Shown here: positions 1 through 8,393 of the stretch, piece by piece
How the letters are laid out: the number at the start of each line of letters is the position of its first letter
Numbering within the stretch: the stretch's first letter is position 1
Source: Celeribacter arenosi
GTDB lineage: Bacteria; Pseudomonadota; Alphaproteobacteria; Rhodobacterales; Rhodobacteraceae
Length of the DNA: 64,000 bases
Direction of reading: 5' to 3'
Assembly: GCF_039539485.1 (NCBI RefSeq)
Contig: NZ_BAABDF010000007.1
Location: 682,001 to 746,000 of the forward strand
Position numbers and translations under genes: made by a program
Notes under the pieces: generated by a model
What the model was told of the DNA's origin: nothing
The model's database searches: none
What the model saw: only the letters and a program-made list of their open reading frames with translations

Positions 1-220
1 GTCGAGCTTTGCGTCCAACCTCGTTAGTGCGGGTGTCCGGTTTATCCCGCTGGGCCAGAGCGATGGGCAATCGGTGCTGTCGCGCCTGCATCCCGTCATC
101 GCGCAGATTGCGCAAACTGCGTCCTGCGCAAGTTTGGATGACCTCGCTACCTCCGCATTCGCGGGGGACGTCGCCTCGGCCCGACACGAGGATCTGGACG
201 TGCGCATTTTCAAGACCTGA
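1..220 (+). CDS. ureF: Urease accessory protein UreF, C-terminal part
   Basis: An open frame enters from the left edge (codons in phase with base 2) and ends with TGA at 218-220. The translated tail carries SAGVRFIPLGQSDGQ and ends DVRIFKT, which matches the C-terminus of UreF. UreF works with UreG and UreD/H as the GTP-dependent chaperone complex that delivers nickel to the urease active site. ureG follows after 11 bases, the usual ureF-ureG order. The N-terminal two thirds lie outside the window. Confidence 0.9.
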   Translation, partial: SSFASNLVSAGVRFIPLGQSDGQSVLSRLHPVIAQIAQTASCASLDDLATSAFAGDVASARHEDLDVRIFKT

Positions 221-231
221 AGGAGAACACC

Positions 232-846
232 ATGGCATCACCGAACGGACCGCTTCGCGTGGGCATTGGCGGCCCTGTAGGGGCGGGGAAAACGACGCTC
301 ACGGGCGCATTGGCCCGCGCTCTTTCGGAGCGCTACTCGGTCGCCGTCATCACCAACGATATATACACCCGTGAAGACGCAGAGGCGCTCATGCGCCAGC
401 AAATTTTGCCGATGGAGCGCATTCGCGGCGTCGAAACCGGCGGCTGCCCCCATACCGCGATCCGTGAGGATGCGTCGATCAATCTCGCGGCCGTGGCGGA
501 CCTGAACGCGGCTATTCCTGACCTCGATGTCATCCTGATCGAAAGTGGCGGTGACAACCTCGCGGCGACGTTTTCGCCCGAACTGGCCGATCTGACGATC
601 TATGTGATCGACACCGCCGCGGGACAGGACATCCCGCGCAAAAAGGGTCCCGGTCTGACGCGCTCGGACCTCCTCGTGGTCAACAAGATTGATCTGGCGC
701 CCTATGTCGGAGTGGATCCGCAACTGCTGGAAAGCGATACCCGCGCGGCACGGCAAACCCGCCCCTATGTCATGGCGAGCCTGCGCAACGGTCAGGGTGT
801 TGAGGACATCATCCGGTTTGTCGAAACCGATGGCGGTTTGGCATGA
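232..846 (+). CDS. ureG: Urease accessory GTPase UreG
   Basis: This 204-residue protein is full length for UreG, the SIMIBI-class GTPase that drives nickel insertion into urease in the cytoplasm. The P-loop GPVGAGKTT lies near residue 15. The metal-binding motif ETGGCPHTAIREDAS is near residue 66 and contains the Cys-Pro-His that coordinates nickel. NKIDLAPYVGVD gives the guanine-specificity NKxD. The ATG at 232 has a strong AAGGAG ribosome site and follows ureF closely. No histidine-rich N-terminal extension is present. The gene converges with the next one, with 10 bases between the stops. Confidence 0.97.
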   Translation: MASPNGPLRVGIGGPVGAGKTTLTGALARALSERYSVAVITNDIYTREDAEALMRQQILPMERIRGVETGGCPHTAIREDASINLAAVADLNAAIPDLDVILIESGGDNLAATFSPELADLTIYVIDTAAGQDIPRKKGPGLTRSDLLVVNKIDLAPYVGVDPQLLESDTRAARQTRPYVMASLRNGQGVEDIIRFVETDGGLA

Positions 847-856
847 GCGGCCTGCT

Positions 857-1867
857 CTAGGCGCCTTCAAGCGCCGGTGTGAGCGCCTTTGGCAGGGTTA
901 TGCTACGCGCATTTAGTGTTGCCGCCGCCTGTTTGCCGGCCGCCTCGAAGGCTAAGTTTTTCGGGAATGCACGGCGGGCATGGCGACACAAAAGCCAACA
1001 GCGCAGCGGGTTCTGATCCGCGTCGATCGCGTTCAGCACCGATGTCAGGTAGGCCTCGCTCAGCCGGCGGGTGCGGGCTTCGCGGTGGATCACGCGCGGG
1101 TTAAGGCGTCCACTCATGGCCGCGCCGATGATCCGGTCCAGTGCGCCTGTGTCATCGAGTATCTTATCGGGATGCGCCCCGAAATGTCTCAGCGGGAGAA
1201 GCGCGACATGCGCGCGCGCAAATAGGGCTGCATGCATGGCGTCCAGATCGATACGGGGGTCATACATCACGAATGCAGCACCCGCGCCGTCGATCATGTG
1301 GGGGGCAAACCCGTAGCGTCCCGTGAAATCCGCGCGTCGCGCCGCTGCGTAGCGGTGATCCCACGCGGCCATGCGACCGTCGAGAGTGGCCTGTGGCGAG
1401 ACGGCGATGACGGTCGCTCCCGGTGCGGCGACGGAATAGGCAGCGGCGGCATAGCCACCCGAGCCTGCGCCATAAATGACGACCTGATCGAAGTCCTCGA
1501 AGAATGCGTCATTCACCAAACGGTCGAAATAGCCATAGACATGTGGACGACGGAACCAGGGGGCATCACCGCTTTCGCCATGCGCGATCATGGTGAGCGT
1601 GGACCATCCATTGTCTGCCGCTGCCGAGAAACCGGATGGCAATCCGTTCTGGCCGCGGGCCTGGATCGATTCAAAGGTTTCAAAACAGACCAACAGCTTT
1701 GGCCCCGCGTCGATAAAGGCCACCGCATGGTCCGCGCCGAGCGGTTCGAAGTAGCCATACTCTGTGGCCAGGTCATCGACCATCGACACCCAGTCATTGC
1801 GCGATGCGCCCGACACGTCACCGCACGCGTCGAGGGCACTTCGAAAGGCTGAGAGGTCTTCTGACAT
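857..1867 (-). CDS. Rhodobacterales conserved protein, alpha/beta-hydrolase-like (often mislabelled PAPS reductase)
   Basis: A 336-residue cytoplasmic protein without signal peptide or membrane segment. I recognise a family common in Rhodobacterales that databases often call phosphoadenosine phosphosulfate reductase. None of the hallmarks of that enzyme (PP-loop SGGKDS, C-terminal ECG(I/L)H) is present. Instead VVIYGAGSGGYAAAAYSV around residue 140 looks like an alpha/beta-hydrolase nucleophile elbow, followed by ATVIAVSPQATLD. The function is unknown; an acyl or carbohydrate esterase role is possible. The ATG at 1867 has only a weak upstream purine stretch. Confidence 0.75.
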   Translation of the reverse strand: MSEDLSAFRSALDACGDVSGASRNDWVSMVDDLATEYGYFEPLGADHAVAFIDAGPKLLVCFETFESIQARGQNGLPSGFSAAADNGWSTLTMIAHGESGDAPWFRRPHVYGYFDRLVNDAFFEDFDQVVIYGAGSGGYAAAAYSVAAPGATVIAVSPQATLDGRMAAWDHRYAAARRADFTGRYGFAPHMIDGAGAAFVMYDPRIDLDAMHAALFARAHVALLPLRHFGAHPDKILDDTGALDRIIGAAMSGRLNPRVIHREARTRRLSEAYLTSVLNAIDADQNPLRCWLLCRHARRAFPKNLAFEAAGKQAAATLNARSITLPKALTPALEGA

Positions 1868-2121
1868 TGGAACGCTTTCGTTGCATGGGCCCGTTTGGAT
1901 GGGCCATCAGCCCCGAGTTGCATGTCACGCGCCGAATTGGCACGCAAAAACGCAGTCAGTCGAAAGCCCCACCGCAGAATACTGCACGGTGAGGTTGTGT
2001 AAAACAATTTCGCTGTGAGGGGGCTGTAACGGGGTCACCGTGATGACATCGCTGAGAAATTCGCAGGATTGTTTCCGCCAGAAGCGCGGCGCGCGCGTCG
2101 GGAGATGATTCTTTTTCGCCC

Positions 2122-2340
2122 CTAACCGAGGAGAATTCCGACGGTGACAGCCGCCAGACCCATGGCCGAAACCATCAGTGCCACGAGGTTGAGCGCCACG
2201 ACTTTCTGCATGCGTGCCTTGATCTCTTCCTCTGTGCCGCCCTTTTTGCGCGCCCGCGCAACCACAAAGATGCAATATCCAAGCAAAGCGACGCCCGCGA
2301 GTGTCAGCGCGGTTCCGATCCAGATCATTGATTGCAGCAT
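2122..2340 (-). CDS. Small two-helix membrane protein
   Basis: A 72-residue protein starting at MLQSMIWIGTALTLAG. Two hydrophobic helices (about residues 5-25 and 48-70) flank a short charged loop, KKGGTEEEIKARMQKV, that should face the cytoplasm. A longer frame extends 20 codons upstream, but the ATG at 2340 is preferred because AGAAAG lies just upstream and the first helix starts at once. I do not recognise a named family. The gene stands alone, facing away from gapR. Confidence 0.6.
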   Translation of the reverse strand: MLQSMIWIGTALTLAGVALLGYCIFVVARARKKGGTEEEIKARMQKVVALNLVALMVSAMGLAAVTVGILLG

Positions 2341-2514
2341 TGTTAACTTTCTAAAGGCATCTAAAGGGCAGGGGTGGCCTACCGTGTGGCGACAAATCAC
2401 GCAAGTGGATTGGTCGGGATTGAACCGCTTGTCAGGGGCGGGCGGGGCTTGTATCGATCACCTTTCCACGGGCAGGGCGACGCCGTGCCAAACGCCAAAC
2501 AAGGGTCTGAACAG

Positions 2515-2784
2515 ATGATGGACGATACACCTTCCGCTGCCGATAATGCCTACCGCGTCACCGCCGACGAACTGCGCCAATTCGTAGAACGCTTTGAGCG
2601 GCTCGAAATGGAAAAAAAGGACATTGCGGATCAGCAAAAGGAAGTTATGGCCGAAGCCAAAGGGCGCGGCTACGACACGAAGGCCCTTCGCAAACTGATT
2701 GCCCTGCGTAAAAAATCCGCCGACGAGATCGCCGAAGAAGAAGCCGTTCTCGAAATGTATCGCCAAGCGCTCGGCATGAGCTGA
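2515..2784 (+). CDS. gapR: GapR-family nucleoid-associated protein (DUF2312)
   Basis: An 89-residue, highly charged helical protein. The segment from TADELRQFVERFERLE through AKGRGYDTKALRKLI to the C-terminus is the DUF2312/GapR signature. In Caulobacter GapR is an essential protein that binds overtwisted DNA ahead of replication and transcription and stimulates topoisomerases. The start is one of two adjacent ATGs at 2515 and 2518; a longer frame to 2374 adds sequence unlike the family. The full family length is present. Confidence 0.93.
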   Translation: MMDDTPSAADNAYRVTADELRQFVERFERLEMEKKDIADQQKEVMAEAKGRGYDTKALRKLIALRKKSADEIAEEEAVLEMYRQALGMS

Positions 2785-2791
2785 CGCTGAC

Positions 2792-3478
2792 TTGGGGCGA
2801 ACGGTCGTCAAACGCGCGGCGGTGATCGTCGCGGCATTGTGCACCGGCTTTTCGCTGGGGCTGGTCGCATTGGGCTACACGCCGTTGCTGGCCGCGATCT
2901 GTCCGCCCTGTTTCGGTTTCGAAAAGGCCGCCGAGGGCCTTTATGTGGAGACCCGCGACGAAGGTTTCGGTGACGAGATGGCGCGCCGCTATGCGCGCGC
3001 GACGCAGCGGGTCGAGGCCGCCATGGGCCCCATTGCCACGCGCCCGATCGTTCTCGTTTGCCTGACCGAAACCTGCAATGAGGTCATGGGCGGCAATAAG
3101 ACGCGCGCCATGACCTATGGGTCGCGCATCTTTTATCTCGGGCCGCACGGTCACGACACCGATATCATCGCGCATGAGTTGACCCATGTCGTCATCCACC
3201 AACGCATCGGCCTTCGTGCGTTGAATAGATTTCCGGCATGGGTCAATGAAGGCATCGCAACATATGTGTCGCAGGATGCCCGATTTGATCTCGACCCGGC
3301 GACGTGTTTGCCCTCGGCGCAGTCGATGCCCGAGAACGCCGACGCGTGGCGCAGTAGTGCCGGTGCCTCCGACGGAAGCCTTTATGCGGACTCAGGGTGC
3401 TTGGTTGCGCGATGGCTTTCCGAGCGTCCTGCCGTCGGGATCATGGACCTGATTGCTGTGCACGCAGCACCTGAGTAG
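2792..3478 (+). CDS. Membrane-anchored gluzincin-type metallopeptidase-like protein
   Basis: A 228-residue protein with an N-terminal hydrophobic anchor (about residues 9-30) and a periplasmic-type domain. IIAHELTHVVIH (about residues 128-139) supplies the zinc-binding HExxH, and WVNEGIATY about 20 residues later supplies the third glutamate ligand, the layout of the peptidase MA-like group. Substrate unknown. The start is a TTG at 2792 with a weak ribosome site; a GTG at 2822 is an alternative. It begins 7 bases after gapR and may be co-transcribed. Confidence 0.7.
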   Translation: MGRTVVKRAAVIVAALCTGFSLGLVALGYTPLLAAICPPCFGFEKAAEGLYVETRDEGFGDEMARRYARATQRVEAAMGPIATRPIVLVCLTETCNEVMGGNKTRAMTYGSRIFYLGPHGHDTDIIAHELTHVVIHQRIGLRALNRFPAWVNEGIATYVSQDARFDLDPATCLPSAQSMPENADAWRSSAGASDGSLYADSGCLVARWLSERPAVGIMDLIAVHAAPE

Positions 3479-3485
3479 GCGTGCC

Positions 3486-4364
3486 TCAGGGCGCGATGAA
3501 GCGCACGCCCTGCATTCCTTCGATCGTGTAGAGATCGTCCTCATAGGCGACGGTTAGCGCATCGACGAGCGGGGCGTCCCAACCGGGCAGGTCGATCTCT
3601 TCCTCGATTTGCTCGGGGTCGACGTATTTGTCGAGAAACGCGGACAAAATCTGGCGGCGTTGCTTTTCGTTCTTGGGTTGATGGGTGTGCAGATAGGTGC
3701 GCAGACGGCGCATGCCTTCGCGTTGCATGATCGTGGCGAGCACATCGAGACCGCCCGAAATCGGCACCATCGGATCGAGGTCTGACACCTCCCGTATGAC
3801 CTGCGCCCAGGTGATCGGCGTGTCTTCATATGCGTAGACGGTGACGGGCACATCGGGGCAGACGTCGCGCATGCGTGCGACCAGTTTTGACCACCGTAAC
3901 GATGTCAGGTCAGTATCGCGCACGAAGTTTTCGTAATTCGTATTCGGCCCACAGATATCGAGAGTGCTCGGTATGAAAGTCGCCGGATTGCGAACCCCGA
4001 GGAAGAAATGCAGGTCGTGATCTGCAAATACATTGCGCAACCAAGGCAGTTTGAAACTCGCCTTACCGTAGAGTTCGCCATTTTCCAGAACCACCGGCGC
4101 GCGGCAGATGACATCCTCGTAAGACAAAACGACGCGTTCGCAGTCTTGCCCGTCCAGAATATTGTCTATGACCATCGCCTGCGTGTCGGGTGTCGCGCGA
4201 CTGCCCCCGACCTTTTTCATCAGGTCGGGAAGTATATCGCGGTAGCGCGCCGGGCCGGGTATCACCACGCCGTTTTCGGCAAGAACAGCCTTGTTCTTGA
4301 GTAACCCGCGCATCAATTGGGCGCCGTTCGTGCAATGTGCACCGATGTGCATCGCGATCATCAT
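3486..4364 (-). CDS. Conserved hypothetical protein, distantly sulfotransferase-like
   Basis: A 292-residue soluble protein. The N-terminus MHIGAHCTNGAQL resembles a degenerate phosphate-binding loop of sulfotransferases (usual form HIGxxKTGTT), and LHFFLGVRNPATFIPS is reminiscent of their downstream motif, but the canonical Lys-Thr-Gly is missing. No function is assigned. The ATG at 4364 is chosen over a longer frame because AGGAAAAG lies about 10 bases upstream. It converges with the peptidase-like gene, with 7 bases between. Confidence 0.6.
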   Translation of the reverse strand: MMIAMHIGAHCTNGAQLMRGLLKNKAVLAENGVVIPGPARYRDILPDLMKKVGGSRATPDTQAMVIDNILDGQDCERVVLSYEDVICRAPVVLENGELYGKASFKLPWLRNVFADHDLHFFLGVRNPATFIPSTLDICGPNTNYENFVRDTDLTSLRWSKLVARMRDVCPDVPVTVYAYEDTPITWAQVIREVSDLDPMVPISGGLDVLATIMQREGMRRLRTYLHTHQPKNEKQRRQILSAFLDKYVDPEQIEEEIDLPGWDAPLVDALTVAYEDDLYTIEGMQGVRFIAP

Positions 4365-4512
4365 GTGCCGCGCTTTTCCTTTTGCTCGTCTCGTCTGCTC
4401 TAATGGCCTAAATCCGAGGGCACTCGATACCACTGAAATGCCCCGAACCGTGGACGCGATTACTATACGGGCATTTCTGGACAGGGAAACCGCTTTCCAT
4501 TAAGCGGATCAA

Positions 4513-6195
4513 ATGACCGAGCAAATGAGTCAGACACCTCCGCGCGCGAAATATGCCGCGCGCCGCCGCCGGATCGAGCCGTGGTCGGCAGGCGCGCTCG
4601 CAATTGCGCTTTTGGTGCTGTTGCCGATCCTTTCGGTTCTATGGATCGCTCTCTTTCCTACCGAAAACATCTGGCCCCATTTGTTGGCCACGACGCTGCC
4701 CCGCTATATGACCACCACAGCGGCGCTGACACTGGGTGTGGCTGTTCTGGCGGCGGTGACCGGAACGACGACGGCGTGGCTTGTAACGCTCTATCGGTTC
4801 CCGCTCAGCCGCTATCTTGAATGGCTCTTGCTGCTGCCGCTAGCCATTCCTGCCTATGTGGGGGCCTATGCCCTCGTCGATTTTTTCGAATACGCGGGGC
4901 CTGTCCAAAGCGCCCTGCGAGGGTTCTTTGGGTGGCAGTCCGCGCGTGAATACTGGTTCCCCGAAATCCGGTCTCTCGGATCGGCCACCATTGTCCTCGC
5001 AGCGGCTCTGACACCCTACGTTTTCCTGATGGCCCGCGCGGCCTTTCGCGAACAATCCGGTGCAATGTATGAAACCGCGCGCGCGCTTGGGGCAGGGGGA
5101 TGGGCGCGTTTCTGGCGGATCGGGGTCCCGATGGCCCGCCCCGCAATCGCGGCTGGTACGGCCATTGTCATGATGGAAACACTTTCGGACTACGGAACCG
5201 TCTCCTACTTTGCGGTGCAAACCCTCACGACCGGCATCTTTACGACATGGCTGCAGGCGGGCAACGCCGGTGGCGCCGCTCAAATTGCCTCGGTCGTTTT
5301 GATTCTGGTGTTGTCTTTGGTGGCTCTAGAAAAGGTGTCGCGCGGGCGCGCGCGTTTCCACGGCTCGGCGCGGCAACCTCGCCCGATCACGCAAATCCAG
5401 CTGACCGGTTGGCGGGCGTGGCTCGCGCTGGGGCTCTGTTCGATCCCGTTTCTCGTAGGCTTTGTTCTGCCGGTGTCGGTTATGGCGCACCATGCGCTGG
5501 GCCGACCGGAAGAATGGCTAAAGCCCGGATTGATCTCTGCCCTTGCCAATACGCTCACAGTTGCGGGCAGTGCGGCCTTCGTCACCGTCGCGCTGGCTCT
5601 TTTCATGGTCTATGGCGTGCGTTTGACGGGGCGCAAATTGCCAACGCTTCTCTTGCCTGTCACCAACTTGGGCTACGCCGCTCCGGGTGCCGTTCTGGGC
5701 ATCGGCATCCTGATCCCGCTTGCCGGTCTGGACCATTTCATTGCCGACACATGGGAAGGGGTCACAGGAAATGATCCCGGTCTGATCCTGACGGGCTCGG
5801 GTTTTGCGATCGTCATTGCCTATGTCGTTCGCTTCTTCGCCATCGCACAGGGTGCGGCTGATTCTGCGATGGGTCGCGTGTCGCCGTCTTTACCGATGGC
5901 CGCGCGTTCGCTCGGTCAGACGCTCACAGGGACATTGCGCCGTATTTACCTGCCGCTGATCCGCGGGTCCGTCGGAACGGCTCTGCTCTTGGTCTTCGTC
6001 GATTGTGTAAAGGAATTGCCAGCGACTCTGCTGCTGCGCCCGTTCAACTACAACACGCTGGCAACAAGGGTTCACGAGAAAGCGTCCCTCGAACACCTCG
6101 AACAGGCCTCTCCGGCCGCACTGCTCGTCATCGCCGTCGGTTTGGCCGCCGTTGTGTTGCTGGCACGGTCCGAGAACGCGACGGATCTGACTTAA
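4513..6195 (+). CDS. fbpB: Fe(III) ABC transporter permease, fused two-domain (FbpB/SfuB type)
   Basis: A 560-residue inner-membrane protein made of two tandem permease halves with about 12 hydrophobic segments, the architecture of ferric-iron permeases of the Fbp/Sfu/Hit family. Each half carries an EAA-like loop for the ATPase: ETARALGAGGWARFWRIGVP in the first and AARSLGQTLTGTLRRIYLP in the second. A cytoplasmic ATPase and a periplasmic binding protein would complete the system, but neither is next to it. Start ATG at 4513; a second ATG lies five codons later. A tRNA gene follows. Confidence 0.9.
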   Translation: MTEQMSQTPPRAKYAARRRRIEPWSAGALAIALLVLLPILSVLWIALFPTENIWPHLLATTLPRYMTTTAALTLGVAVLAAVTGTTTAWLVTLYRFPLSRYLEWLLLLPLAIPAYVGAYALVDFFEYAGPVQSALRGFFGWQSAREYWFPEIRSLGSATIVLAAALTPYVFLMARAAFREQSGAMYETARALGAGGWARFWRIGVPMARPAIAAGTAIVMMETLSDYGTVSYFAVQTLTTGIFTTWLQAGNAGGAAQIASVVLILVLSLVALEKVSRGRARFHGSARQPRPITQIQLTGWRAWLALGLCSIPFLVGFVLPVSVMAHHALGRPEEWLKPGLISALANTLTVAGSAAFVTVALALFMVYGVRLTGRKLPTLLLPVTNLGYAAPGAVLGIGILIPLAGLDHFIADTWEGVTGNDPGLILTGSGFAIVIAYVVRFFAIAQGAADSAMGRVSPSLPMAARSLGQTLTGTLRRIYLPLIRGSVGTALLLVFVDCVKELPATLLLRPFNYNTLATRVHEKASLEHLEQASPAALLVIAVGLAAVVLLARSENATDLT

Positions 6196-6245
6196 GTCGA
6201 AAATCCACTTGCGCCCCGGCCTGTCCCGGCATAAATGGGCGCCGT

Positions 6246-6321
6246 GCCCCTATAGCTCAGCTGGTAGAGCAACTGATTTGTAATCAGTAGGTCCGCGGTT
6301 CGAGTCCGTGTGGGGGCACCA
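6246..6321 (+). tRNA. tRNA-Thr (anticodon TGT)
   Basis: A full cloverleaf can be drawn by eye. The acceptor stem GCCCCTA pairs with TGGGGGC, the D arm is GCTC/GAGC, the anticodon stem is ACTGA/TCAGT around the loop TTTGTAA, and the T arm is CGCGG/CCGTG around TTCGAGT. The anticodon TGT reads ACA (Thr). CCA is encoded at 6319-6321. The 3' end is the integration site of the downstream island, which restores the tRNA sequence. Confidence 0.97.
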
Positions 6322-6322
6322 T
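6308..6322 (+). repeat. attL: tRNA-Thr 3' end, 15-bp direct repeat
   Basis: GTGTGGGGGCACCAT at the tRNA 3' end recurs identically and in the same orientation at 14298-14312. The bases on either side differ. This is the pattern left by integrase-mediated insertion into a tRNA 3' end, with the tyrosine integrase gene just inside this end. Confidence 0.88.
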
Positions 6323-6325
6323 CTT

Positions 6326-6348
6326 TACCTTTTGAAGGTATTGTTTTT
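6326..6348 (+). terminator. Hairpin and T-run after tRNA-Thr
   Basis: TACCTT and AAGGTA form a short perfect stem with a TTG loop, followed by TTGTTTTT. It lies just past the tRNA and inside the island, so the element seems to bring its own terminator for the restored tRNA gene. The stem is only 6 bp, so the strength is uncertain. Confidence 0.6.
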
Positions 6349-6378
6349 CAATAATTACATGGCGTTAGCTCTCCTCCT

Positions 6379-6408
6379 GGGACGCAAAACAGGACACTTT
6401 GGGGACAC
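6379..6408 (+). repeat. Left arm-type integrase site candidate (paired GGGAC repeats)
   Basis: GGGACGCAAAACAG at 6379 is followed 23 bases later by GGGACAC at 6402. The same pair with the same 23-base phasing occurs near the other end of the island at 14194 and 14217. In the excised circle the two pairs would flank the att core, as arm-type binding sites of lambda-like integrases do. This role is inferred. Confidence 0.55.
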
Positions 6409-6413
6409 TTCGC

Positions 6414-7769
6414 ATGGTTGTTGTGATGAAACTGAAATACATTGATGAACTGGCGGGAGGCCGAAAACGATTCCGCCGAAGGTATCCTAAAGACGTTGCG
6501 CAAGAGTTGGGCGCGTCGGTTTTTCAAGTGGCGATGAAAGCTCGTGAAGGTGCTGACCTATTCACGGAGCACGCTAAACTCCTCTCCGAATATGAGAAAA
6601 TCGTGGCTAAGGCGCGCCGTAAGGCCGCTGGGGAGGGTCATCTTTCGCCCCTTGAGCAATGGAGAGAAAGAGTAAAGGAGGCTGAGGAAATAGTGGCTGG
6701 GGTTTCTGGTGTACGTGATGAAGACGAAGCGCGTGAAGTTGTTGCCGAGAATCTCAAGCAGAGAGGGGCTGACCCAGTTCTTTACCGAGCAGTGGTTAAC
6801 CCTGAAGCGCAAGAACCGGCTGTGACCATGCTGGATGCGAAGAAAATGTATCGCACAGAGCGCATGGGAGGTGCTGAGGGGAGAAACCAGAAGAACCGCT
6901 TAGAGCGTGTTTGCAGGCGCATCGAGGCATCTCTTGGCCCCCTTGATAGGCTCGCTCTGGTGGACCTCAAGCGGGAGCATGCGCGAAAGCTCAGGGATGA
7001 CATGCTAGCGACGAAGAAAAATGACGGGTCGCCGCTCTCACCATCTTCGGTCAAGCGTGAGTTGAACATGGTGCGTGCAATGGTATCGCTCGCAATCAAA
7101 GAACACGACCTCCAGGGGCAAGCTCACAACCCCTTTGAAGGCCTAGATGTTGCGCAAAAAAATTCTGCGCCAAAAACCGAGTGGGAATTAAGAGACCCGT
7201 TGCCATCGAACATTATTTTGGCAATGCGTGAGAAAATGGCGCAGGCAACTCGGGTGCCGGAACTTGGTCTTATTTGGCGATTGCTCGAGGGGACGGGATG
7301 CCGTGGCTCAGAGATCGTAGGGTTGCGCACGTTAGATGTTGAATTGGAGGGGCCATATCCGCACCTTCGCGTTGCTTGGCATGAAGAGCGGCGCGTTAAA
7401 AACAAGGTGTCTATCCGTTCAGTCCCATTAGTTGGGGATGCCTTGGAGGCCGCAAAAGCGGCGATGCAACGCGCAAACGGGGACCAAATGCTTTTTCCTC
7501 GATATGCGTATGAAGGAGGGGCAGACGCGGTCTCTCAGGCTCTGATGAGACATTTGCGAAAGTTCACCTCGAATAGGCGTCATGTGGTCTATTCACTCCG
7601 CCATAATATGAAAGACTATTTGGTCTCGGCAGGGGTCCCTGAGCGGGATGAGCATAGGATTCTTGGCCACTCACTGGGCGGAGTAGGCAATCGAGTCTAT
7701 GGCGGTGACGAAGCGAAACTCAAGGCGGCGACGGAAGCCATGATAAAGGCGCATGCGTTTATGCCCTGA
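6414..7769 (+). CDS. Tyrosine-family site-specific integrase
   Basis: A 451-residue integrase. The N-terminal part (to about residue 140) is a long charged helical region typical of tRNA-targeting phage or island integrases; then comes a SAM-like core-binding domain and the C-terminal catalytic domain. Catalytic residues visible are Arg297 (GCRGSE), Arg396 with His397 (YSLRH, where Tyr replaces the usual first His), His419 (LGH) and Tyr429 (RVYGG), the nucleophile. The ATG at 6414 is chosen; a TTG at 6399 is also possible. It should catalyse integration into and excision from the tRNA-Thr site. Confidence 0.93.
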   Translation: MVVVMKLKYIDELAGGRKRFRRRYPKDVAQELGASVFQVAMKAREGADLFTEHAKLLSEYEKIVAKARRKAAGEGHLSPLEQWRERVKEAEEIVAGVSGVRDEDEAREVVAENLKQRGADPVLYRAVVNPEAQEPAVTMLDAKKMYRTERMGGAEGRNQKNRLERVCRRIEASLGPLDRLALVDLKREHARKLRDDMLATKKNDGSPLSPSSVKRELNMVRAMVSLAIKEHDLQGQAHNPFEGLDVAQKNSAPKTEWELRDPLPSNIILAMREKMAQATRVPELGLIWRLLEGTGCRGSEIVGLRTLDVELEGPYPHLRVAWHEERRVKNKVSIRSVPLVGDALEAAKAAMQRANGDQMLFPRYAYEGGADAVSQALMRHLRKFTSNRRHVVYSLRHNMKDYLVSAGVPERDEHRILGHSLGGVGNRVYGGDEAKLKAATEAMIKAHAFMP

Positions 7770-8393
7770 GGGAGTTTCACGTCCTGCTCTCTCGAGAGTT
7801 TCGTTCGATCACCTGTCAGGGCTGTTCAGAATCTCACTGAAGCGGATGCTGAGATCGGAGAGAGGTGCATCGCGTCACCTTTGAGCGCTGACATTGATTA
7901 GTGGCACCCCTAGGAAGGACAAGCCAAAGGCAGTTCACTTTCTTCAAACCTGCGGTGCGCCATAGTGGGGCTAATCTAGGGCTGCTTCCTTGCGAAGTGT
8001 TCTGGATAGCCTCTGAGACTTGCTCAGCAACTGCCTTGAGGTGGCCCTGTAGGTGCATCGTTACCGCGAGTGGTCACATCCACTTTCTTCGTAAGGTGGA
8101 TGAAGATCACTATCATTCTAGGCGCTTGCCCTAGTCCCTGTCGCGCTCTTGAACGCGCACCCAGACAGGCCCTTTGAGTGCACCTTAAGCATCCTTCCAC
8201 AACGCATCGAACGCGCCCTTAGGGCTGTCCCTTCAGTCACCTGAGAGGGGATGTTCGCTGCACCAATCCTCCCTCACCACGCACGCCTTAAAGCACGCAT
8301 TTGCGCGGTTAGCGCGATGCAACGCGACGAGCGAATTGCGAGGAAAGTGGTCTTTCTCCTTCACCCGAAACTCAAGCATGAAAGGAAATTGTC
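7770..8393. other. Non-coding stretch inside the island
   Basis: About 620 bases between the integrase and the ParB-like gene. The few open frames here are shorter than 95 codons, overlap one another on both strands and have no recognisable content. A short GCGCGGTTAGCGCG inverted repeat lies near 8308, and a usable ribosome site (AAGGAAATTGTC) precedes the next gene. I see no RNA gene or terminator that I can support. Confidence 0.5.

Noticed and set aside
857..1867. Assignment as phosphoadenosine phosphosulfate reductase
   Set aside because: None of the diagnostic motifs of that enzyme are present; the label is a known mis-transfer in this group.
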